Program-made: the position numbers and the translations under genes | DNA from: Staphylotrichum longicolle | Taxonomy: Eukaryota; Ascomycota; Sordariomycetes; Sordariales; Chaetomiaceae | Direction of reading: 5' to 3' | Assembly: GCA_019096155.1 (NCBI GenBank) | Contig: JAHCVI010000001.1 | Span: 7,564,001 to 7,628,000 of the forward strand | Length of the DNA stretch: 64,000 bases | Notes under the pieces: model-generated | Seen by the model: only the letters and a program-made list of their open reading frames with translations | Database searches by the model: none | Told to the model about the DNA's origin: nothing | Shown here: positions 10,927 through 22,704 of the stretch, piece by piece | Numbering within the stretch: position 1 is the stretch's first letter | Layout: every line of letters begins with the position of its first letter

Positions 10927-12161
10927 TTAGGCCACGTTCTTGTCTCTCCGCTTGCCCATGTTCCGCACACGAGGAGTGACGACCCACTTGTTCTCGTTGC
11001 TCTTCTTGCGAGTCTTGAAGCCGCCCTTGGCCGGCTGGCCCCATGGGCTGACGGGGTTTCGGTTACCCTTCGATTTACCACGACCACCACCGTGGGGATG
11101 GTCATCTGTAAACATGTCAGCGGCCAAACCAGCGAGACCTGCGATGAAGAGGGGGGCGGGGAGAAGAGAAAGGACGGCATCCAGCCCCACATACTCGCGT
11201 TCATGGCCAAGCCTCTCACCGTGGGCCTGATGTTCAGCCACCGGCTGCGTCCGGCCTTGCCCAACTGCCTGTACTGGTGCATAATGTTGCTGGCGACGCC
11301 GATGGTGGCACAAGCATCCTTGCTGACCTTGCGAATCTCGCCGCTCTGCAGCCGGACGATGACGTTCTTCCCGGTCATGACCTTGGTGCCGTCGTCCCGC
11401 GTCTCTTCCTCTTTGGAGATGATGGTCGCATACGTTCCCGCGCTGCGGCAGAACACCGCACCGCCGTCGGGCCTGGACCCGACGTTGTAGATGACGGTGC
11501 CGACGGGGATCATGTGCATCGGCAGGCAGTTCCCCCTCCAGGCTGTCTTGGCTGCCAGAATACCAGGATCGATGACACCGCCCATGCTCTCAAGCAGGTC
11601 TTGAGGGATGCCGGCCCGGTAGCTCTGTACCACGTCTCCGGCGCGCATGCCCTCCGCTGCCACCATGTAGCTCTTCTTGCCCGTCGCCTGCTCCGTCAAC
11701 AGCGCAATGTGAGCGCTCCGGCCAGGGTCGTACTCGATCCGGTCGACCGTGTGCGGCCCCGGCGTCCACCGCTTGAAGTCAACGGTGCGAATCCTCCTCT
11801 TGGCACCTCCTCCGCGATGCCTGATGGTGATGCGACCGGAGTTGTTTCTGCCACCCTTCCCGTGGCCCTTCTTGGGGAATGTCAGGGGCAAATACGGCCT
11901 GCCCTTCCAGAGATGGTCGTTGATGGGTCGTTTGAGATGGCGCACACCGGGTGTCCGCGGCTTGTATGTCCGCATCTTGACGGCCTCGATCTCAGCCGAG
12001 GGGGCGCCGAAACGAGGGCTGTCCTCGCCGGCGACATTCTTCGCACCGGTCTGTACTGCGGCCGAGTACAGTCGGATGGCGTTGAGGCGGAGGGTGCTCT
12101 GGCACAGAGAGCTGAGGGACGCTGCCCCCGCAGCCAGGGGGCGGAACCGTGGCTGCAGCAT
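10927..12161 (-). CDS. RML2: Mitochondrial large-subunit ribosomal protein bL2m (L2)
   Basis: Predicted 381 aa; exon 1 12161-11195 and exon 2 11105-10927, in phase. L2 is a core protein near the peptidyl-transferase centre. The N-terminus (MLQPRFRPLAAGAASL, then Arg/Ser-rich) looks like a mitochondrial presequence. Family blocks are plain: NNSGRITIRHRGGGAKRR, VDRIEYDPGRSAHIALL, GNCLPMHMIPVGTVIYNV and the C-terminal HPHGGGRGKSKG, which includes the conserved peptidyl-transferase-proximal His. The 89-nt intron (GTATGT...TTACAG) falls exactly in the invariant run AMNANDHPHGGG, so the splice join is well fixed. The C-terminus is rich in Lys/Arg. Confidence 0.96.
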
Positions 12162-13474
12162 TGTCGTCGAGGGATCGAGGAAAGCGCAAGCTCGACCGAA
12201 ACCGGGGAAACGAGCACCGTCAAAACGTCAGTTCCGGGTCATCGAGGCAGGACTGGGCTCCTGGCGGGTGCACAAAGGCAGGGAGCAACCAATTGGCCGC
12301 GAATTTCAGCGCAGGGGCTCGGTGTGGGCGTGCTGATGGTGCGCAGGTCGGCCCGTCAACGACTCAACGTCCCAGATGTCGAATGGTGGTTTTGTGACTT
12401 GGAAATTTGCTTGCTTCGGCTGCTGATCCCCTGGGCCCGTGCACCTGCCTGGAGAAAGTGTGGCTTGTCCCTGGGGCTGAACGAGCCGCGTGGAGCCACA
12501 GAGCCCCGCTTGATCGCGAAAAACGCGGGTGAAGCTCAAGAGCAGGGATGCCTAACCTCTACCCGCGATCAGCCAATCACACAGCGGTTGCCCCGTGGTT
12601 GTCTCTGTTGATGGTGGGTTCGGGGACGGTTTGAGCTCAATCGCGTCCTCTCCGCCGTACCGTGTACCTGATGTAACCTTATAACACAGGCAGCTGTCCG
12701 TTGTTGACAACACCAGCAACTCCCTCCTTCACCACCGATCTTGTTCAGAAAATATTTTCAGTTTGCCTGACACACTCTGCCACTTTTCTGCACACATCCT
12801 GACCAACCTCACGTTGATCCTGCTGCGCCAGCCCTGCGTTCCCCGGGCTTCTCGTCGACGCGTTTCTGGCGTGAAGGACCCACCTGCAGACTCGGCTGCA
12901 CGTCGGAGCCACAGTTGCGCGGTACCTGGTACTTGCCGCCAACCCACCGCGCTGATTTGAGCTGCTCCAGTCCCACCCTTGGAAGCTCTCCCTTCCATCG
13001 CCAGCCCTCTGACCCCATCATCCTCTCCACCAACACATCTTAAAAACACGAGAGCTCTGCTTCGCGCCAGCATCCTCTCTCGACATTACGGCCCCCGCCA
13101 CCACAACAACCGCTCCGGATCTGCGGATTTGCCATTGTTAATCGGCAACCCGTCCGTTGTAACCAGTCGGCCCTGCAAATCCCATACAGAGGGAAACGCG
13201 TCACACCTCGAAACCGTGCAATCGCCGGCCAAGAGCGCGTTTCGGTGTCGACTCGACCAGACATATCGACCAGAAGACACGTTAATATTGTCCTCGTCGT
13301 CTATTATTTCTGCATTGTTGGTAAGTCAATAGTGACTTGCACCATCTCGTCGTCAACACCCGTCGCGTCGACACCTTGCCTATCCCCCCACCCACCAAGA
13401 ACGCGTCGTATCTGACACCTCATAGTCTTGCATAGCATCCGTTTGTCGACTTGTTTCTGGACCCAGTCGTCAAG
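12162..13474. promoter_or_regulatory. divergent promoter region between RML2 and the B-type cyclin, with three ACGCGT boxes
   Basis: Intergenic DNA with no supported gene. ACGCGT palindromes (MluI cell-cycle box consensus, bound by MBF-type factors in yeasts) occur at 12858-12863, 13196-13201 and 13401-13406. A TCGCGAA element lies at about 12514 and a CCAAT box at 12573-12577. A likely 5'UTR intron spans 13321-13425 (GTAAGT...CTGACACCTCATAG), and the third box lies inside it. Factor binding is inferred from the motif alone. Confidence 0.5.
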
Positions 13475-15170
13475 ATGCCGGTTGTGCGTGTATTCCCAGA
13501 TGCATCCGTAGCGAGCACTATTGCGTCGGCGGGCGCCTCCCCTAGAGACCTGGGGTGAGAGCTATGCTAATTGAGTCTTAGAGGTCAACAAGAACGTTGC
13601 GTTCGGTGACGAACGAAAATGACGAGAACCGCACAGCCACCGCTCGCGTTACCAGGGCAAAGGCCGCCGCGACTCTGAATGTTGATGAGCTTGCGATGCC
13701 CACCAAGGCACTGCAGTCAAAGAAGACCGCCGTCAACGCGAATCCCAGCCGGACTCGTGCTGCTCTCGGTGATGTGAGCAATGTGACCAAAGTCGACGCT
13801 GTCGAGGGCAAGAAGCCGGCCGGCAGGACCAACCTTGTGTCCAAGGCCGCTCAGCCCACTGGCATCAAGAAGACCACCACCACGACGCGGCCGGTTGCGG
13901 AGAAGAAGGAGGTCGCCAGGAAGGAACCGAAGCGCTCCGGCCCCGGCTCAATTGCCGCGCCGAAGCGCAAGGTATTGAGGGAGCCGGAGACCAACGCTGC
14001 TGCCAAGAAGGATACCACAGAGGAGCTCGAGCCGACACGCAAGAAGCTCCACACAGATGCCGCCGACATCAAAACCAAGACCGACGTGAACAACAAAGAG
14101 GAGCCTGTCCGCAAGGCTTCATTGTCGCCCGCCCCAGTGGCCGTCGAGCCGAAGCCGCACGCTGCTATTCCCGAGGCCGTCGGGATCCTCGAAGGCGAAG
14201 ACCTCGATGATCCGCTGATGGTTGCCGAATATGCTAACGACATTTTCGAGTACCTCCGCGATCTCGAGTGCAAGTCGGTTCCCAACCCTCAGTACATGTC
14301 ACACCAAGACGACCTGGAGTGGAAGACACGCGGCATCCTGATCGACTGGCTCGTCGAGGTTCACACCCGCTTCCACTTGCTGCCTGAAACGCTGTTCCTC
14401 GCCGTCAACATTGTCGACCGCTTCCTTTCCGAGAAGGTGGTTCAGCTCGATCGCCTGCAGCTGGTCGGCATCACCGCCATGTTCATTGCTTCCAAGTACG
14501 AGGAGGTTCTCTCCCCTCACATTGCCAACTTCCGCCACATCGCCGACGATGGGTTTACCGAGGCCGAGATCCTGAGTGCCGAGCGTTTCGTCCTCGCCAC
14601 TCTCAACTACGACCTCAGCTACCCGAACCCCATGAACTTCCTCCGCCGCATCTCCAAGGCCGACAACTACGACATCCAGTCGCGTACCATCGGGAAGTAT
14701 CTTATGGAGATCAGCCTGCTGGATCACCGTCTGATGGCGTACCGCCCCAGCCACATCGCGGCCGCCGCCATGTATCTCGCCCGGCTGATTCTGGATCGTG
14801 GTGAATGGGTCAGTCCAATGTTTCTCGGGATATTATAGCCAGTTCTTGACTAACCTTGGTTGGCGCGATAGGACGAGACCCTTGAGTACTACGCTGGGTA
14901 CACGGAGGAGGAGATTGAGCCTGTCGTCATCTTGATGGTCGACTACATGGCTCGTCCCGTGATTCACGAGGCGTTCTTCAAGAAGTATGCTGGGAAGAAG
15001 TTCCTGAAGGGTATGTCGTGTTTCTTCCCCCCCTGCCAAGCATGGCCACTGGCATTGACATGTTTCTGACTCGGACTGCAGCGTCAATTCTCACCCGCGC
15101 GTGGTCCAAGAAGAATGCGCACGTGTACGGCATTCACGATATCGACCTGACCCTCGACGAGGTCTCATAA
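13475..15170 (+). CDS. G2/mitotic B-type cyclin (NIME/Cdc13-like)
   Basis: Predicted 487 aa from exons 13475-13483, 13582-14808, 14872-15010 and 15082-15170. It activates Cdk1 for mitotic entry (family knowledge). The first coding exon is only nine nucleotides (Met-Pro-Val). A destruction box RAALGDVSN lies at about residues 62-70, the APC/C degron. The N-terminal third is Lys/Ala-rich with AKRK-like basic clusters. The cyclin box starts near 250 with RGILIDWLVEVH and includes FIASKYEE. The cyclin C domain contains NPMNFLRRISKAD and MARPVIHEAFFKKYAGKKFLKAS. The short first exon rests on splice consensus and on the join giving RSTRTLRSVTNENDEN. An alternative donor two codons earlier or later is possible. 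Orthology to one specific fungal B cyclin is not certain. Confidence 0.94.
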
Positions 15171-17233
15171 AGGTCGTGCCATCATCCTCTCGCACATCAG
15201 ATAGTGCACCACGTCTCTACGTTGTAGAGTGTCAGGATACCACGCTGTGGTTGGATCGCCGCTCTGACGACACCTCATGATTATAGATTAACGACGCATC
15301 CCGGGCTTCCACCTTTTTGGAGACCGGGTCCCCATTTCGACATCTTCATCTTCGACACAACATCATTGAGGACTAGGGGGCGTCTCGGGCGTCGCTGCCA
15401 GGCATCTACTCCACGGCATTGTCGGTTATTGGTTTTGATTTTGTCTTTTCCCCTCCTCTTCGCCGCCACTTGTTATCCTTTACCCATCACTGGATTATTA
15501 TTGCGACGGCGTCGGGTGTCTTCGGGCAGGGTGGGATGGTGTTTTGGGTGGATGTGCTTTTTCGCCTTCAGAGGCAATCTCGCTTTTGCATGCACTTGCT
15601 CGAGGCTTTGCATGTCGCCCTCCTGTTGCTGGATTACCGGGTTATCTCACCTTTTTTGGTCCCTGTGGTATTAGCTATCCGGGATCCCGGCGCTTCTTGC
15701 TGCATAATATGGGCTGTAAAGGGGGGGCGCGGGTGTGGGACTTAGGGATAGAAAGGCTGGGTGAAGCCAGCCAGTGTTTGGGAACCGTCGCCTCCCGTCC
15801 TAGGAATAGGATTTGCTGGGGGGTGGCTGGAAAATTGTGTACATAACGTAGCAAGTGTTGGTTTGGCCTCGGGGTGATGACGGTTTTTAGGCATCGGAAT
15901 GGGAGCATTGCATTGTTACTATACCTTGACAACTTCTCTGGTGGGCTTCCTTCCTCGACACTCGCGAGCCGGGCAGTCGGATTAGTTTGGGCAGCGAATA
16001 CCGTAGCGCACCGCCGAACCAGTTCCGTGTCTCGCCATCCTCAAGAAATATCTCTGGCTGTGGTGATTTCTGTTGGGCTGTGTTCCTCAGTGAGCCCGTT
16101 TTGCAACCTGGTTAGTTGCTATGGCAATCCCTCGACTTCACTTTCGGCCAAATGCGAAGCGCGGGAGATGGTCACCAATAGGTGATGTTGGGGTCGTGAT
16201 TAAAGCGAGATATCTAACCATGGACATGTGGTCCTGACTCTCTATCTTTCTCTCCCGAGGGACGGATATCTTCCCTTTCTGATGAACTCCGAAGCAATGA
16301 TGAGCATGGTACGCGTACAGATAATACATGATGGGGAATAGTGAAAGATGAAAAAAACGCGATGGCCAGAGCAAATGGGGATCTAGCTTAGATCCAACTT
16401 TTGGCTGCCTGCCTGCCAACTGGCATCCAAATTGACGTCCATCTAGAGCGCAATTCAGAATCCAACTGGGATCCTGCTGTCGTCAAAATACCAGAACTAA
16501 ACGGGGTTGGGTATCGGAAAAACAGAACGAGAGAAGAAAGAAAAGCGCCATGTATCCTATCCAGCCTTCTATGGTTGTCCGCTTCCAAATCACTTGATCC
16601 TTTCGTCGAGGACATTCTCCGTCCTTTACAAGAGATTCTCCAATTGTCAGCTTGGATATCGTTGAACGAAAAAGAGTCGGTTGGATGGCTGGGATGGTCC
16701 TGTCCATCTTGCTGCTGTTGGATGTGGGCGCAGGGACACATGAGAAAGAAGGAAAGATCTAGTTTGCTGGGGCGTTGCGTGGCCCAATGCAACTCGACCA
16801 AATGAAAACTGGTTGGCCGTCAATGAGTGTTGCTTGTTTTTCGGAACCAGATGAGCGAGACGTGATCCATTGGTTGGTGTTGCTGTTCTGGCTGTCGGCT
16901 GGCTTGTCAGGTTTCTCGCATGATAAACCGACAGAGCTCGGTCTCCCAGATCTTCTGAGCACTGAAGAGTTGGTCAATAAACTTGGCTTCTGTCTCTACG
17001 TGCAACGAGATCCAGACCAACCTGTTGCTCGTTCACTTTGCAGATATCACGGCAAATCCCGCCAGTCGGTAGACAGCCACAGAAAAGCCCAAGTCGCAGA
17101 TGGCCGTCGTCACAAAATCCGAACGGTTCCCGTTCGATATGACCTTGCCGCACGTCAAGAGACAAAAGTCTCGTGGGCAAAGACATGCGTGATGCTTTCA
17201 CATTGCCCTTCTGGCTTGTGACCCGGGAGGCAA
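15171..17233. other. gene-poor intergenic region
   Basis: About 2 kb without a supported gene. It probably begins with the cyclin 3'UTR. ORFs on both strands are short, lack domains and show no intron-joined continuity. No repeats of note. Confidence 0.5.
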
Positions 17234-18184
17234 TCAAAGGGCAGAGCCAACAGCGACGCACTTGGGACCACGCTGGGCAGCCCCCGACTCGACAAAGACG
17301 GTGCCGACGGCATCGCGGCACGAGCGCTTCAGCTCCCGCATGGTCTGCCGGGCGGCCCTGGCCTTGGCGCGGATGAGGCGCTTGACGAGGTGGCGGTGCT
17401 GCGGGCGCTGCTGCTTCATGACGTCGCTCGGGAAGTAGGTCGGGATCAGGGAGACGTCCGAGATGATGGACATGTCGTCGGGGATGGTGGTGTCGCTGGC
17501 GTGGCGGGCGTGCTGCCGCGTCTGGCGCGCCGGGAGGTTCCAGAAAGGCATGTTCATTGTCTCCATGATGTTGACGTCGCCGTCTGAGTCTGAGTCGCTG
17601 TCGTTCTCGCTTGCCAGGGCGTTGTGGTAGGTCGTCAGGTCGCTGTGGGTCTTTTGGATGATGGTTGTTCCTTGGGACTCCCCGGTGAACGTGAGAATGG
17701 TCGCGGCGCCTCGAGAGGGCTCTGCTGCTTCGAGTTGTCCGTACTTTTCGGAGCTTGCGTTGTATTTCGGAGTTGAATCCAATCCCTGGGGAAGCTCGTT
17801 TGCGATCCTGCCCTCGTTCGCCTTCTCCTTCTCTTCGCTCGCCAGCGCTGTCACCCGGAACTTGACGCCGAGTTTCCCGACCGACCGACCGACCGAAATG
17901 CACTGAATGTCATCGAACCTGAGGTCCTCACCCTCGAGTTTGTCGGTGCTCTCAAAGGCCACGTCGGCATCGATATCGGTCATGGGGTCGATCAACCTCG
18001 TTCGGAACGAGCAAGGGTCCTCCCGATCACGAGGCAACCGACTCTCGACTGGAGAAGACGGGCGGAAACCGATTGAGAAGGGCGATTCCTCCATCTTTGG
18101 CTGTCGGTTCGGCAACAGGATGTGCTTGGCGAACCTGGCGTCGAGAGACCCAAGCGGCTTGCGGAAGGGCAAGAGGGCGAGCAT
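17234..18184 (-). CDS. hypothetical protein, 316 aa
   Basis: Single-exon frame of 316 codons opening at MLALLPFRKPLG. I do not recognise a family. The sequence has a Ser/Asp-rich acidic run (about residues 195-206), a strongly basic segment near the C-terminus (HRHLVKRLIRAKARAARQ) that could be an amphipathic helix, and a Gly/Ala-rich end. No signal peptide or membrane segment was seen. A GACC tetranucleotide repeat (17879-17894) encodes part of SVGRSVG. Support comes from length and a composition that looks protein-like in this frame only. A lineage-restricted gene or a chance ORF are both possible. Confidence 0.45.
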   Translation of the reverse strand: MLALLPFRKPLGSLDARFAKHILLPNRQPKMEESPFSIGFRPSSPVESRLPRDREDPCSFRTRLIDPMTDIDADVAFESTDKLEGEDLRFDDIQCISVGRSVGKLGVKFRVTALASEEKEKANEGRIANELPQGLDSTPKYNASSEKYGQLEAAEPSRGAATILTFTGESQGTTIIQKTHSDLTTYHNALASENDSDSDSDGDVNIMETMNMPFWNLPARQTRQHARHASDTTIPDDMSIISDVSLIPTYFPSDVMKQQRPQHRHLVKRLIRAKARAARQTMRELKRSCRDAVGTVFVESGAAQRGPKCVAVGSAL

Positions 18185-19017
18185 GGTCGCGGCGAGGATG
18201 GCTGTAACGGCTGTATTTCTTTGGTATCAGCGATTTGATTCTCTTTTTTGCAGCTTTCTCTTTAATTGCAAATGATGATCAAAAGAACGTTGCAGGTGAC
18301 AGCCATGAACAGAGAGGTAAATATCACAAGGTCGGGTATTGTGAGGGTGGGTGGTTGCTCGTGGGCAGCAAGGTGGCTGGGAGAGAAAGGGATTCAGAAA
18401 CATAAGTTTGTTTAGTAACATGACTGCTGGTTGCGCGCTTTCCCCAGGAAGCCCATGTTTTCCTAACCAGCAAGCTGTTCACGGAGATCAAGCAGCAACA
18501 TGGATGAGTTGAGATGAAAGCAAGCAGCCCCGTGTAAGTCACGACACTCTCTCGCAACCCAGACGCGGTCAAGAGCCGACGAGAACCGCCGGTCAGGAAT
18601 GACATGAAAATGAGTGAATAATAGGCCAATGACACAAGGAAGCCAACAAGGTTCTTGCTTCCTCACACTTGTTCGGATCAAGCACTTTTGGTGTTGAAAC
18701 TGTCTCTCTCTCACCTCTCTCATGACGGCTCCCCGGCACTCGTATCCTCTGCTGCTGTCGTTCGATTCTCCCTACGCTGCCGGGCTTCGTATTTGACAAT
18801 ACTCGGCGGATGGTACGTCGGATATGGCTCTGGCCATGGGCATGTGACGGCCAGGCCGGCGTCTTTGCGCCCTCCATGGTGTACTTTTCTTCTTGTTTGT
18901 TTTACCACCGTTGGGGCTGTTCTCGTTGTCGTAAGTCTGTCGCGGGCAAGAAGCCGAGTGAATGCAACGGCGTTTCAGGTGGACTAGAACATCTAACTGC
19001 CCGTCCTTCAATCATGA

Positions 19018-19048
<31 letters not shown>

Positions 19049-20098
19049 AGAAGAAGAAGAAAATAGAAGCGGCGCCTTGACAAGCAGGCCGAAAAGACAC
19101 GCGTCTCATATGTCATTGTGCTGCCATGGGCCAGGCAAGCCGGGCAGCTTGGTGCCCGACCCACGGCATCGGATGCCTTGTGTTTCCGTCTGGCAAGCCA
19201 AAGAGAAGGCGAGGCGAAGCTGAACAACGGTATCCCATACAATAGAGTTCTGCTCGGCCATATCAAATCAGCAGCGAGGCGTGACGTGGCTTGGCACAGT
19301 GTTGTTCTGCCACGTCGACGACACTCTGCGCAAATGGCTGCTCAGCTTGCTTCGCCCCAGCCCAGCTTCCACGGAGTAACGGTCAAATGCTCGGTCAGGT
19401 GCAATGAAGCGTGGCCTGACCTTTGACCTCTTCCGATGGACGGGTCCTGGTAGGAAGTGGCCCTAGTTGGACAGCAGTGTCATTGAACTCCGAGAACCGT
19501 TGTTGGAGAGTTTGGAGCTTTCTGTCCAGCCCTGGCCAATCATGCCCAATCCACCAACTGCATACACAGCAACTATCCCTCCCACCAAGAACGGTGCCTG
19601 CATCTTGCATCTGCATGCACGCACAAAGGGACGCCTGCATACAGATATCTGCTGCACGCACACACTTTCTCTTGGCATGTGTCTCACAGGGGCAGAGCGC
19701 CTGTGCGGTGGTGATGGAAGGTTGTCTGCGAAGACACAAGACGAGCACAAGCCCAAGTGTGAGCCAGGACCAAAACGTCTGATTGAGCTGCCTAGATGTT
19801 TTGTTTTGACTCTGTGGAGACAGAAAGGGAGCATTCATTACTGCGTCGAGATCCCGAAAAACCTGGGTGCAACCCACTGCCCGATAAACGCCGTTTTGTC
19901 AAAAAAACTCCCAAAAGAGCACCGCACACCGTCCAGCCATTGATAACCCCATATCCTTCATCCCTGACCCGTTCCCTATTCCCCGCAAAAGATAGCATTA
20001 TGTCGTATAAAATGGTAGTTGAAGAAGGTAAACTCGTCGCTTCCGCGAAGCCCCAACGAGGAAAGCCGCCATGCATTGGCCATGCATTTGGCCGACTC
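18185..20098. other. gene-poor intergenic region
   Basis: No supported gene. It contains the GAA/AAG microsatellite at about 19019-19062. Other ORFs are short and low in plausibility. Confidence 0.5.
19019..19062. repeat. (AAG)n microsatellite, imperfect
   Basis: AAG/GAA trinucleotide tract of about fourteen units with one interruption, in intergenic DNA. It mirrors the CTT tract near 7.2 kb in unit composition. Confidence 0.9.
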
Positions 20099-20389
20099 TT
20101 AGAAGGACATCATGCGCTCCTCGAGGCTGCAAAAGGTGGCAGCCGGCCGGGGCTCCAGGATGTGCGGCGCCCGCTCGTCCTCGTCGTGGCGCTCGAGCTC
20201 CGACTTGCGGCGGAAGACGATGCTGTTGATGGTGCTGACGGGCGAGCTGGTCTCCGAGGCAAACGAGGCCCGGTCCGTGCTGCTGGCCCGCGACGATGTC
20301 GACGACGACGACATGGACCGGCGGAACGACGTCCGCAGGTTGTGCGGCGAGAACCGCGCCGTGATGGACTGGAAGCGGGAGGACTGCAT
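20099..20389 (-). CDS. small conserved-looking basic protein, 96 aa
   Basis: Single-exon frame starting MQSSRFQSITARFSPHNLRT. It has a Ser/Thr-rich middle (SMSSSSTSSRASSTDRASF) and ends in charged sequence, EDERAPHILEPRP to EERMMSF. The pattern (basic N-terminal FxSITARFSPHNLRTSFRRS motif, then NSIVFRRKSELERHDEDERA) resembles small uncharacterised proteins I recall from Sordariomycetes. I assign no function. No membrane segment or signal peptide. The length is below usual gene-caller thresholds, so it may be missed by automatic annotation. Confidence 0.55.
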   Translation of the reverse strand: MQSSRFQSITARFSPHNLRTSFRRSMSSSSTSSRASSTDRASFASETSSPVSTINSIVFRRKSELERHDEDERAPHILEPRPAATFCSLEERMMSF

Positions 20390-22622
20390 GGTGCCGGTCT
20401 GTGATGGAGAGTTTTGTTTGCTTCGCGTGGGCGATGTTGAGTCTTGCTGCTCTCGGAATGCTCAAAGGCGTGTGTGTGAGGTGAACGTAAGGTGGTGAGG
20501 CACAGCCTGGTATAGAAGAAGCGAAAGGTGTTTCTCGGATAACCCGTCCGAAGAAAGCAGAAAATAAAAACCAGAGAAGCGAAGGGCTGGTTTTGTTCGT
20601 GTTGTTGAGGAACGACGGGACGATCTATGCGTGGCACAAATCAGACGGCAAGAGGATATGCCAGTGTGGTGGGCTTCGTCTTTGACTTGGTCAGCGACAG
20701 CACCGTATTGCAGCCCGAGAGCCTGAGCTAGATGAATCAACAAGGGAGCCGACCAGCCGATGTGTGCGCCGCGGAGGATAAAGCACTCGCTTTAAGTAAG
20801 TACGAGTTTGGGTTGCGGGGGAGTCTCGTATCAAACAAGACGGGGTTTGGGTGGTGATCCGCCAAGGGGGGGCAAGGGGGTTGTGCTCCGTGCCAGACAG
20901 GGGAGCGTAGTCGGGTCACTGTGGAACCGAGTCGGCACAAGCAGCAACGAGGGGAGCAAGGGCAACAAGGGCAACAAGGGGACGAACCTCAAGCCGGTGA
21001 TAGTGATGCAGGAGCAGGCACAGCCTGGCTCGGGAGGGATGGGAAGAGGGGACCAAGGTAGGAGCGAAGAATGCTGCAGCGCACCCGTTATGCGTTGGAT
21101 GCCCGGGATGGAAAGGGGAGGCGTCCCTTAAAGCCTCCCCCTTGATGCACTCAACACCAAGCCCGGGAGAGTTGCACCTCATACTTGGTACGTACAACAT
21201 ACAGGGAGGGTGCTGCCTTGTTCGGCTGCGCAGTCAATGCGATCGCCGGCGCAGCCCGCTGCTCAATTGCACATCAGTCCGGCAGACCCATGAATCCCTA
21301 ACACTCAGACACTCGGACTGGGGCTGCCATATCATCACAGAGAACGGGCCACACACCGGGCGTCCTTAGCACTGCGTGACGAGATGCTCGAGACAGTTCC
21401 ATGGGAGATGCAGTTGTCAGTTTTGGGCCATGGTGCACAAGCACTTTTGTGGGGCCCGCTGGCGATGAAACAACCAGCTCTTGCATGGGCCGATGACGGG
21501 ACTCGGAGGACCTTAGCTCAGGGCCAGGGGCGGAAACCGCGCCGTGCCGAGCATACGTCGCTCGTACTCGCCAGCGAAGTGCATGGGACAAATGTAGGTT
21601 TGGTCAGATTCAAGAGCAGAAATCTGTTTGACCGACCATCAAAAAGGTCATTGTCGTTGAACCCATTGCGGCCCGTCGATCGAACAATGAGATCTGGTTG
21701 CTTGGAGGTTGAAAGAATGGAAGAACCTGGAAGGGCCCAACCCTGGCACCCCCCTGGGGCTTGCGCATGATCGCCGTTACAGGTGGGTGAGACCCCCAGT
21801 ATCCCAGGGTGGGCCCTGCACATCAGGGGTCCCAGTGTTGCTCTCGTCAGGACATCCCGTCCACAAACTGTTTCAAGTCTTCAGTTTCCGCCACGCCGGG
21901 CAATATCTCAGCAGCACAGCCCGTCCTCAGTCTGAGGGTCAGGTGGATTACACAGAAGGCTTCTTTAGGGCTTCTGGAACGTTCATCATGGAGACCTGGC
22001 CTTGTTTCGAGACCAGCGGGGAGAGCCTTGGACACAGCATTTTCTTCGCTTTGCATCGGAATGGAAGGTTTTGGCGACTCATTTTTGCATTGACACCGCC
22101 AAATACCCTCCTGTTTGTGGCGCCATTCCCGAGTCCAACCCCTTCAGCAACGCTCAACCACCGCCACTTATCCCTGCATTGTATCATACAGATTACAAGG
22201 TTGTCTGTCTTGTCCATCGAGCCATTGGAGTCTTATCCACGAAACCGACCCAAAGTCTCTCATCTAGAGGAGCACCCATCCAAGCCCTGCCTCCTAGCCA
22301 ACCCAACTGCCGGTCTCCATCCCAGTATTAGATGACGATGTCTCCTATCCATCGAAACATGCCTAGAAACAGAAGTTCTAGAGTCCCCCGCCAAGAGCCC
22401 CGTTGCCGTGCTTTTGCAAGAACCAGGCCTATCCTCCCACCAACCAGAGAAGAAAAGAAAGAGATACAAAAAATGATGCATAACCCCCCCAAGTATCGTC
22501 GCTCATGACGCCGAAAAGGTACCTATTCCACTCCAAACGCCAGTACTCTTGGTACTTTGTCCCGCACAGATACAACCACCTACCCCCCGCCAACCCATCC
22601 AAACCCCTCCCCCTCTATCACC
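20390..22622. other. gene-poor intergenic region
   Basis: About 2.2 kb with no supported gene between the small basic protein and the 3' end of CCH1. It contains a short tandem AGGGCAACA-like repeat at about 20957-20980. The rest is unremarkable. Confidence 0.5.
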
Positions 22623-22704
22623 TCACTTGAAACCCCCCTGAGATCCCCACCCGCTCTTCCTCATCGTGGTCGCGCTCCGCCTCAGACTTTCCACCCAGAT
22701 CGAA

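Noticed and set aside
9969..12161. Minus-strand ORF of 730 codons beginning as RML2
   Set aside because: Only the first 322 codons are L2. The rest reads through the intron and then exon 2 in the wrong frame and about 950 bases of 3' flank. Splicing at 11195/11105 gives the true conserved C-terminus.
11277..12611. Plus-strand 444-codon ORF opposite RML2
   Set aside because: It is antisense to a well-conserved gene and its open frame is explained by codon bias of the GC-rich coding strand. No domain is seen.
16974..17903. Minus-strand 309-codon Arg-rich ORF
   Set aside because: Overlaps the 316-aa hypothetical in another frame and is dominated by Arg/Pro/His, a typical out-of-frame composition.
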